The translations under genes were made by a program, and so were the position numbers. The notes beneath the pieces were generated by a model, which was not told the DNA's origin, did no database searches, and saw only the letters and a program-made list of their open reading frames with translations. From NCBI GenBank assembly GCA_002492725.1, contig DLAF01000019.1, positions 1,816-14,069 of the forward strand: a DNA stretch of 12,254 nt, given 5' to 3'. How positions within the stretch are numbered: position 1 is the first letter of the stretch; every line of letters begins with the position of its first letter. Below are positions 6,959-12,254 of this stretch, piece after piece. The stretch is from Lachnospiraceae bacterium UBA7054 (GTDB lineage: Bacteria > Bacillota > Clostridia > Lachnospirales > Lachnospiraceae).

Positions 6959-8849
6959 GGTTTCCTGTACCGAAAATCAAACGAAAGCAATAGAACACAC
7001 TGACGGGCCTGCGGCTGTTTTGGCCGGGCCCGGCAGCGGCAAAACCTTTGTCATTACAAAACGCATTCACAGACTCATCACATCACAGGGCGTAGAGCCC
7101 GCGCAAATATTAGTTATTACCTTCACGAAGGCTGCCGCGCTTGAGATGCAGGAGAGGTTTTTTCGGTCGATGGAAACCGAAAGACCACCCGTACACTTTG
7201 GCACCTTTCACGCAGTATTCTATTATATCTTACGACAGTCAGTGCAGTATCGCGGCTATACCATTATCACGGAGACACAAAGACGAAAGCTGGTCAGGGA
7301 TATCATACATGCCCATAAGCGGTTTTTGGGATTACAGGAGGAGGATATCGAGGAACTTTTGGCAGAGATCGGCAGACGGAAAGCGGGTGGGGATCAGGCG
7401 CCTACGATCCAAAAGTTGTGTGCGGAAGATTTTCTGTTTTTGGCGCAGGAATATCAGAGCTATCTGCGGGAATTTTTGAAGTTTGACTTTGACGATCTGG
7501 CGGATGCCTGTCTTTTGCTGCTGCAAAAGGATTCTGGGTTTTTAAGGCGTTTTCAGGCACAGTTTCGTTACATCCTGATCGACGAGTTTCAGGATATATC
7601 TCCCAAGCAGTATGAAATCATGAAGCTTCTTGCCGCGCCGGAAAACAATCTCTTTATCGTGGGGGATGACGATCAGGCCATTTATGGATTCCGCGGGGCA
7701 TCTCCCGACAGTATGCAGCAGTTTTTAAAAGATTACGGGAAGGAGAAACAGATTCTTCTGGATGTGAATTTTCGCTGCCATGAAAAGATCGTTGCTGCGG
7801 CGGCAAAAGTTGTTTCCGTAAACGAAAATCGTTTGCCAAAAGAAATCAGGGCAAGCCATAAACAGGGAGAGGGGATGCGTCTGATTCATGAGAAAACGGA
7901 AGACGATCTGAGAGAGGCACTGATCCTTGCACTTTTTGAAGAACAGGCGCAAGGGACTTTGTCCGACTGCGCGTTGATCTGCCGCACAAATTTCGACTGT
8001 GGGATGTGGGCGCAGGCGTTCTATGAGGCAAAACTTCCCTATACGCTGAAAGAAAAGCCGCGGGATCGTTTTGCGCATTTTGTAATTCAGGATATCAGGG
8101 CATATTTGGCACTGGCGTCAGGAGATTACAAAAGACGGCATTTTCTGCGGATCATGAACAGGCCCCTGCGGTATATGAAGCGGGACAGCCTGCCTGAAGA
8201 ACGGGTGGAGAGGGAAGCGCTGATTGCTTATTACAAAAATGTGCCGGGAATATGTGAGAATGTGAAGAGATTCTACCGCGATCTCGACAATCTGGCAGGA
8301 AAACGGCTGCATCTGCAGATTCACTATATCCGTAACGTGATTGGCTATGACGCGTATCTGCGGGAGAAATACGGTTCTGAGAAGGCAGAATTGTTTGCGA
8401 AGGTGGGAGAGGAATTTGAGGCATTTTCCAGACGGTTTGACACCCTGTGGGATATGGATGACTATATCGGTCAATATCGTGAGATCATAAAGGAAGAGAA
8501 AAAGGAAAAGGAGGGGATACAGATCCTTACGATGCACGCGTCCAAGGGACTGGAGTTTCCAAGCGTCTACATCCCCGACTGCAACGAGGGCAGGATCCCG
8601 TTAGACAAATCAAAGACGAAGGAGGCGGTGGAGGAGGAGAGAAGAATGTTCTATGTCGCCATGACCCGTGCGAAACATAAGCTGAGCCTGTGTTATCACA
8701 ATGGAAAAACCGGGAAGGATGCACCCTCCCGATTTTTGAAACCTATTTTTCAAATTTATTCTTCGACCAGTTCGTCGAACTCTGCGTTGTCCAGAAATTC
8801 GTCGAAGGCATCCGCCACAGCCTCATACTCCTCGTCGTCTTCGATGTAA
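6945..8849 (+). CDS. UvrD/Rep/PcrA-type ATP-dependent DNA helicase
   Basis: Superfamily 1A 3'-5' helicase, probably for repair or replication restart. Motifs (numbered from TTG 6945): Q-motif Gln12, Walker A GPGSGKT at 28-34, ITFTKAAALEMQ (motif Ia), Walker B LIDEFQD with Asp213/Glu214, GDDDQAIYGFRGA from 240 (motif III), NFRC (motif IV), LTMHASKGLEF with His531 (motif V), FYVAMTRAKHKL with Arg575 (motif VI). About 634 residues, shorter than PcrA, suggesting a reduced 2B domain. The frame overlaps the gltX end by 14 bases; TTG 6945 sits 10 bases after AAAAGGG and is my best start, but TTG 6936 or 6915 is possible. After FLKPIFQI the frame runs antisense through DUF1292 and adds 30 residues, mostly Ser, Ala and Asn, that look non-homologous. 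Confidence 0.9.
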   Translation: MSRLKVSCTENQTKAIEHTDGPAAVLAGPGSGKTFVITKRIHRLITSQGVEPAQILVITFTKAAALEMQERFFRSMETERPPVHFGTFHAVFYYILRQSVQYRGYTIITETQRRKLVRDIIHAHKRFLGLQEEDIEELLAEIGRRKAGGDQAPTIQKLCAEDFLFLAQEYQSYLREFLKFDFDDLADACLLLLQKDSGFLRRFQAQFRYILIDEFQDISPKQYEIMKLLAAPENNLFIVGDDDQAIYGFRGASPDSMQQFLKDYGKEKQILLDVNFRCHEKIVAAAAKVVSVNENRLPKEIRASHKQGEGMRLIHEKTEDDLREALILALFEEQAQGTLSDCALICRTNFDCGMWAQAFYEAKLPYTLKEKPRDRFAHFVIQDIRAYLALASGDYKRRHFLRIMNRPLRYMKRDSLPEERVEREALIAYYKNVPGICENVKRFYRDLDNLAGKRLHLQIHYIRNVIGYDAYLREKYGSEKAELFAKVGEEFEAFSRRFDTLWDMDDYIGQYREIIKEEKKEKEGIQILTMHASKGLEFPSVYIPDCNEGRIPLDKSKTKEAVEEERRMFYVAMTRAKHKLSLCYHNGKTGKDAPSRFLKPIFQIYSSTSSSNSALSRNSSKASATASYSSSSSM

Positions 8850-9091
8850 CCAAGCTCCGGTTCCTCATTGGGATCCTTAGGATTTTCGCTGTAGCGGTAG
8901 AACCAGACTTCGCCGTCCGTATTGTCACCGTTATCAGTAAGGGGCAGAAGCGCGATATAATCCTTCCCCGCAACCGTCAGGATCGTGACCACGGCGCAGG
9001 TGACTTTTGTGCCGTCGTCCAGTTCCAGATCTACGGTCATCTCTTCTTTTTCCGTTTCTTCTGAGATATTGTTTTTGTCCTGTTTGCTCAT
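8756..9091 (-). CDS. DUF1292 family protein (YrzB-like)
   Basis: Small acidic cytoplasmic protein of 111 residues with no known activity. Recognised from the pattern of a DLELDDGTKV strand, ILTVAGKDYIALLPL, an EVWFYRY strand and an acidic end EFLDNAEFDELVEE. ATG 9091 is chosen because GGAGGAG lies 3 bases before it; the same frame opens at 9145, but that ATG has no ribosome site. It has its own good promoter (9170-9198) and is convergent with the helicase, overlapping the helicase frame by 94 bases at the C-terminus. Since the acidic end fits the DUF1292 family, this strand is the one I take as genuinely constrained in the overlap. Confidence 0.88.
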   Translation of the reverse strand: MSKQDKNNISEETEKEEMTVDLELDDGTKVTCAVVTILTVAGKDYIALLPLTDNGDNTDGEVWFYRYSENPKDPNEEPELGYIEDDEEYEAVADAFDEFLDNAEFDELVEE

Positions 9092-9139
9092 AGGCTCCTC
9101 CGTTCTCGCAGCGATTGTCAGGTCGTTTCTAATAGTTAG

Positions 9140-9157
9140 CGACATTGAAATATGTCG
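9140..9157. promoter_or_regulatory. Perfect 6-bp dyad in the DUF1292 leader, operator-like
   Basis: CGACAT at 9140-9145 and ATGTCG at 9152-9157 around a 6-base centre. It lies about 6-30 bases downstream of the expected DUF1292 transcription start, a position where a repressor site or a small leader hairpin would act. No regulator gene is visible nearby. Confidence 0.35.
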
Positions 9158-9169
9158 TTACCTATAGTC

Positions 9170-9198
9170 ATCATATAATAGATGAGCAGTGCAGTCAA
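9170..9198 (-). promoter_or_regulatory. Sigma-A-type promoter for DUF1292
   Basis: On the minus strand, TTGACT (9198-9193) and TATGAT (9175-9170) with a 17-base spacer. Near consensus; it gives a leader of about 70 bases before ATG 9091. Confidence 0.75.
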
Positions 9199-9249
9199 TT
9201 CCGGCGGACGTATTAGTTGGACAAATTGGTGGAAAACTGGTAAATAAGA

Positions 9250-9278
9250 TTGAAAAATTTTCCATATTTTACTATAAT
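9250..9278 (+). promoter_or_regulatory. Sigma-A-type promoter for the GH13-like operon
   Basis: TTGAAA at 9250-9255 and TATAAT at 9273-9278 with a 17-base spacer in AT-rich sequence. It gives a leader of about 70 bases. With the promoter at 9170-9198 it makes this a divergent intergenic region; the bases between (9199-9249) show nothing I can name. Confidence 0.8.
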
Positions 9279-9297
9279 ATAAACTGACTTAACATGT

Positions 9298-9329
9298 ATT
9301 CCCGAAGAAGATAGGCCATCGACGGGAAT
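9298..9329 (+). promoter_or_regulatory. Leader hairpin before the GH13-like gene
   Basis: ATTCCCG (9298-9304) pairs with CGGGAAT (9323-9329) around an 18-base loop, 25 bases before ATG 9355 and inside the predicted leader. No U-run follows. Role unknown; an upstream in-frame ATG at 9328 is buried in the right arm. Confidence 0.4.
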
Positions 9330-9354
9330 GTGGCTTGAATGGACGGAGGGTTTG

Positions 9355-11271
9355 ATGCAGAAATCATTTAAGATAAAGCGTGTGGACAGAACACAGATGT
9401 ATCCTCTCGGTGTATCTTTTGAGGAAGAAGGACTCCGTGTTTCAGCGGTGTGCGGAGACGACCGGGAAGCGGGCATTATCCTTTATGACAGAAGGCATCA
9501 GGAAGGCATGCGGGTTCCTTTTCCTGACGATTGTCGTGTGGGTGCGGTTTGCGCTATGCTGCTTGCCGGCTATCAGGATAAGAGCTGCCGCTATCTTTTC
9601 TACAGCGGGGAGGAAGTACGGCAGGATCCCTGCTGTAAGATCGTGGAGAGGGTAGGCCATTACGGGATACCAAAGGAAGGACCAGTGCGTTGTCTGCCGG
9701 GGAAAAACAGTTATGACTGGGGAAAGGATCAGAATATTCGCATCCCTTCTCAGGATAGGATCTTATATGCCCTGCATGTACGGGGATTTACAAAGCACCG
9801 GTCTTCCGGTGTCAAGCATAAGGGGACTTATGCGGGTGTCGTGGAAAAACTTCCCTATCTGCAGGAGCTGGGGATCAATACGGTGCTTCTTATGCCTGCC
9901 TACGAGTTTGAAGAGGTAATGCCCGAAAATACGGCGCAGACCATGGAACAGGCGGTGCTTGATTACAAAAAGGCGCTTCCGGAGCCCGGGACTGAGGAGA
10001 AAAAGCCGCCCAGAATCAATTACTGGGGTTACCAGAAAGGGCTTTACTATGTACCAAAGGGCGCTTATGCGGCGGGCAAGGACGCAGCCACCGAATTTAA
10101 GGATATGGTGCGGGCCTTTCATGCGGCGGGGATCGCGGTTTCCATGCAGTTTTATTTTCCGCCGGAATTGAGCGCTGTTGAGATTTTAAATATTTTGCGG
10201 TATTGGGTTTTGGAATACCACATTGACGGCTTCCATTTGATGGGGGTTTCCCTGCCGGTCACACTGATTGCGGAAGAACCGCTTCTTTCGGATACGTTAC
10301 TTCTGATTGGGGAAGGAGAATACAGGCGGGAGCAGAATGCACCGGGACAGCTCGCTTATTTGAGCGACAGCTTCCTTTACGATATGCGCCGATTCCTTAA
10401 GGGAGATGATAATCTGCTCGACAGGTTTGTTTCTTATGTAAGGGAGAGCGGGCAGAAGAGCAACGCTGTCAACAGCATAGCCAGGTGGGACGGGATGCGG
10501 CTCTTTGATCTGGTTTCCTATGACCGTAAACACAATGAGCAAAACGGCGAGGAAAATCAGGACGGGACAAATTATAACTGCAGCTGGAACTGTGGCGTGG
10601 AGGGAAAAAGCCGTAAGAAGAGCATTCAAAGACTTCGCCTGCGGCAGATGAAAAATGCGTTGGCGTTTCTCTTTATCGCACAGGGAATGCCCCTGATCTA
10701 TAGTGGTGACGAATTTGCGAATACCCAGGAAGGGAATAACAATCCCTACTGTCAGGATAACGACATTGCTTGGATCAAGTGGAATCAGACGGAGATTGGC
10801 AAGGAACTTTTATCTTACACTAAGCATTTGATATATCTGCGTAAAAAGTATCGCAGTCAGTACGGCGCACCCATTCACGGCGTGGATGCATCGGTCGGGT
10901 GCCCGGGAATTTCTTTCCATGGCAGGGAAGCCTGGAGGCCCGACACGGATCCTGCAAGCCGCTGCCTGGGGATCCTTTACTGCAGTGCTCCTGACGGAAA
11001 GGCGGCAGGCGCAGGGGAACGCTTTGTTTATATCGGTGTCAATATGCACTGGGAAGTAAATTATATGGGACTTCCCTCCCTGCCCAAAGGAAAGCGGTGG
11101 ACTTATCATATTTCAACGGGGGAGGAGATTCCGGAGATTGAGGAGAAAGGCGTCTCTCAGGAAATCTGTCTTCCGCCCAGAACAATCGCATTTTACAGCA
11201 CGGAGGATATCCCGACAGAGCCGAAAAAGACGGGACGCAGAAAACAGAAAAGGACACTAAAAAATGAGTAA
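9355..11271 (+). CDS. GH13 isoamylase/GlgX-like protein, probably catalytically inactive
   Basis: 638 residues. Residues ~1-100 look like a CBM48-type beta domain. The barrel starts near ILYALHVRGFTKH (His141) with GTYAGVVEKLPYLQELGINT and NYWGYQKGLYYVP, and ends with FDLVSYDRKHNEQNGEE, SWNCGVEG and GMPLIYSGDEFANTQEGNNN, all close to isoamylase/glycogen-debranching enzymes. The active site is eroded: conserved region I (D-x-V-x-N-H) reads SMQFYFPPE at 263-271 and the loop after it is shortened; region II GFRFD reads GFHLM (292-296), losing Arg and the nucleophile Asp; region III Glu320 remains (IGEGE); region IV HD reads WD (378-379). ATG 9355 follows GGAGGG; the in-frame ATG 9328 lacks a site. 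A basic tail ends it. A role in glycogen or alpha-glucan binding is possible, hydrolysis unlikely. Confidence 0.85.
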   Translation: MQKSFKIKRVDRTQMYPLGVSFEEEGLRVSAVCGDDREAGIILYDRRHQEGMRVPFPDDCRVGAVCAMLLAGYQDKSCRYLFYSGEEVRQDPCCKIVERVGHYGIPKEGPVRCLPGKNSYDWGKDQNIRIPSQDRILYALHVRGFTKHRSSGVKHKGTYAGVVEKLPYLQELGINTVLLMPAYEFEEVMPENTAQTMEQAVLDYKKALPEPGTEEKKPPRINYWGYQKGLYYVPKGAYAAGKDAATEFKDMVRAFHAAGIAVSMQFYFPPELSAVEILNILRYWVLEYHIDGFHLMGVSLPVTLIAEEPLLSDTLLLIGEGEYRREQNAPGQLAYLSDSFLYDMRRFLKGDDNLLDRFVSYVRESGQKSNAVNSIARWDGMRLFDLVSYDRKHNEQNGEENQDGTNYNCSWNCGVEGKSRKKSIQRLRLRQMKNALAFLFIAQGMPLIYSGDEFANTQEGNNNPYCQDNDIAWIKWNQTEIGKELLSYTKHLIYLRKKYRSQYGAPIHGVDASVGCPGISFHGREAWRPDTDPASRCLGILYCSAPDGKAAGAGERFVYIGVNMHWEVNYMGLPSLPKGKRWTYHISTGEEIPEIEEKGVSQEICLPPRTIAFYSTEDIPTEPKKTGRRKQKRTLKNE

Positions 11272-11809
11272 GGCATGGGAACATTTTAAGACCATCACCC
11301 GCCATAAACTGCTGGTCATGGACGGCTGTTTTCGTGTGGGACTTTACAGACAGGGACTGCTGCATGATCTGTCCAAGTACAGCCCGGCGGAATTTCTGGT
11401 GGGAGCAAAATATTATCAGGGGGACAGAAGTCCCAACAACGCGGAGCGGGAAGACATCGGCTATTCTTCGGCCTGGCTCCACCACAAAGGACGCAACAAG
11501 CACCACTATGAGTATTGGATCGATTACAGCGCAAAGGATATCGAAGGCGGAATGGCACCGGCACCCATGCCGACCCGCTATGTGGTAGAAATGTTTATGG
11601 ATCGCGTAGCGGCCTGCAAAGTCTATCACGGGGCATCCTACAGCGATCAGGATCCCCTGCGCTACTATCAGACGTCGAAGACACCGCCGCCTCTGCATAA
11701 AAAGACGAAGCGGCTTTTGGAATTTTTGTTGCATATGCTGGCCGAGCAGGGAGAGGAAAGGACTTTCCGTTATATCAGGAAAAGGATCCTCGTCCGCGGC
11801 GCAAAGTGA
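11264..11809 (+). CDS. DUF5662 family protein
   Basis: 181 residues, no established function. The family pattern is clear: AWEHFKTITRHK at the start, GLYRQGLLHDLSKYSPAEF, then AWLHHKGRNKHHYEYW. His14, His34-Asp35, His73-His74 and His80-His81 could form a metal site resembling HD-type proteins, but that is only an inference from residue spacing. A helical, basic C-terminus follows. The start codon overlaps the stop of the GH13-like gene by 8 bases, with AAAAGGAC as ribosome site, so the two proteins are probably made together. It is likely cytoplasmic; no signal peptide or membrane span is seen. Confidence 0.85.
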   Translation: MSKAWEHFKTITRHKLLVMDGCFRVGLYRQGLLHDLSKYSPAEFLVGAKYYQGDRSPNNAEREDIGYSSAWLHHKGRNKHHYEYWIDYSAKDIEGGMAPAPMPTRYVVEMFMDRVAACKVYHGASYSDQDPLRYYQTSKTPPPLHKKTKRLLEFLLHMLAEQGEERTFRYIRKRILVRGAK

Positions 11810-11858
11810 GAACCATTCCTTTTTCTCCGCATACGATAGGGTATGAGAGAAAAAGGAG
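11808..11858 (+). promoter_or_regulatory. Hairpin holding the Shine-Dalgarno of the Cys-rich gene
   Basis: CCTTTTTCTC (11818-11827) pairs perfectly with GAGAAAAAGG (11847-11856); after a small internal loop CATAC (11830-11834) pairs with GTATG (11841-11845) around GATAGG. The AAGGAG ribosome site (11853-11858) lies in the right arm, so the fold should hide it. GAGAA at 11808-11812 could instead pair with TTCTC at 11823-11827, a weaker alternative that would free the site. No U-run follows, so it is not a normal terminator. Confidence 0.55.
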
Positions 11859-11868
11859 ATGAAACCCC

Positions 11869-12183
11869 ATGAACTGTTGTTGGATCATACTTTTACTGCT
11901 GTTCTGCGGACAAAGCGGAAGCGGTCTGTTTGGCGGAAATGGGAACGGCTGCGGCTGTAACAGGAACGATGGCAGAAGCGGCTGTGGCCGTGATGACAAT
12001 GACGGCAGAAACGGCTGCGGTTGTGACGAGCCTGTAAGACCCTGTCCGCGACCGGAACCGCCCTGCAGGGGACCCGAGCCGGCGCCTTGTCCCTGTGAGG
12101 ATTCCCGGTTTGAGCCTCGCTTCGAGCAGAGACCTTTTAGCGGAAACGGTTCTACCTGCGGCTGCGAAGCGGAAGGAAACTGA
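11869..12183 (+). CDS. Cys/Gly-rich small protein (HCB-like)
   Basis: 104 residues with 14 Cys. It begins MNCCWIILLLLFCG, a short hydrophobic stretch that I recognise from small high-cysteine proteins of Lachnospiraceae often labelled 'chorion class high-cysteine HCB protein'. Then come Gly/Asn/Asp-rich units with CGC motifs, including an 11-codon repeat (DGRSGCGRDDN, then DGRNGCGC; DNA 11968-12000 and 12001 on), a Pro/Cys segment (RPCPRPEPPCRGPEPAPC) and a final CGC. No catalytic domain. It could be a surface, spore or metal-binding protein; function is unknown. ATG 11869 lies 10 bases after AAGGAG, which is inside the hairpin before it. It follows DUF5662 after a 59-base gap and ends before a strong terminator. 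Confidence 0.7.
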   Translation: MNCCWIILLLLFCGQSGSGLFGGNGNGCGCNRNDGRSGCGRDDNDGRNGCGCDEPVRPCPRPEPPCRGPEPAPCPCEDSRFEPRFEQRPFSGNGSTCGCEAEGN

Positions 12184-12206
12184 TTTTCGTTATCCGTAAA
12201 AAAGAG

Positions 12207-12237
12207 GGAGGGACCGCATGACGGTCTCTCCTTTTTT
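12207..12237 (+). terminator. Intrinsic terminator, probably bidirectional
   Basis: GGAGGGACCG (12207-12216) pairs with CGGTCTCTCC (12222-12231, one G-T pair), loop CATGA, followed by TTTTTT (12232-12237). An A-run at 12198-12203 on the left side would let it also act on a transcript from the right on the minus strand. It closes the GH13-DUF5662-Cys-rich set. Confidence 0.92.
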
Positions 12238-12254
12238 GGTTTGCGCGCCATGGG

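Noticed and set aside
11775..12251. Long minus-strand open frame (158 codons) across the Cys-rich gene and terminator
   Set aside because: It runs through the terminator, has low-complexity Pro/Gln/Ser content, and is the mirror of Gly/Cys codons on the plus strand; no ribosome site supports it.

Overview
The window looks like a chromosomal segment of a spore-forming, anaerobic Clostridia bacterium, most likely of the Lachnospiraceae. The reasons are a cotJ spore-coat operon, a monomeric [FeFe] hydrogenase, a GldF/GldG-type ABC cluster, DUF1292 and DUF5662 genes, a Cys/Gly-rich small protein with a CWIILLLLFCG start, strong AGGAGG-type ribosome binding sites and moderate GC. This placement is inferred from gene content; no search was run.

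Layout. (1) Bases 1-334, minus strand: cotJB (cut by the window edge) and cotJA, overlapping by ATGA. (2) Bases 335-578: a gene-poor divergent region with a leader hairpin for cotJA and a two-hairpin palindrome before the next gene. (3) Bases 579-3762, plus strand: an ABC ATPase with an odd acidic tail, overlapping a 707-residue protein that fuses a GldF-like permease to a GldG-like domain. (4) Bases 3804-5370: a clear sigma-A-type promoter and a 499-residue ferredoxin-type [FeFe] hydrogenase. (5) Bases 5369-5462: an extended palindromic element, then gltX (5495-6958), whose end overlaps a UvrD/Rep-type helicase (to 8849). (6) Bases 8756-9091, minus strand: a DUF1292 gene convergent with the helicase and overlapping it by 94 bp. 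(7) Bases 9170-9278: divergent promoters. (8) Bases 9355-12183, plus strand: a GH13 isoamylase-like protein that has lost most catalytic residues, a DUF5662 protein overlapping it by 8 bp, and a Cys/Gly-rich small protein, closed by a strong intrinsic terminator at 12207-12237.

Most of this is housekeeping or family-level annotation. The best candidates for something undescribed are the apparent GH13 pseudoenzyme coupled to DUF5662, the repeated two-hairpin palindrome, the hairpin that holds the Shine-Dalgarno of the Cys-rich gene, and the helicase frame that runs antisense through DUF1292. I saw no tRNA, rRNA, CRISPR array, insertion sequence or phage gene.
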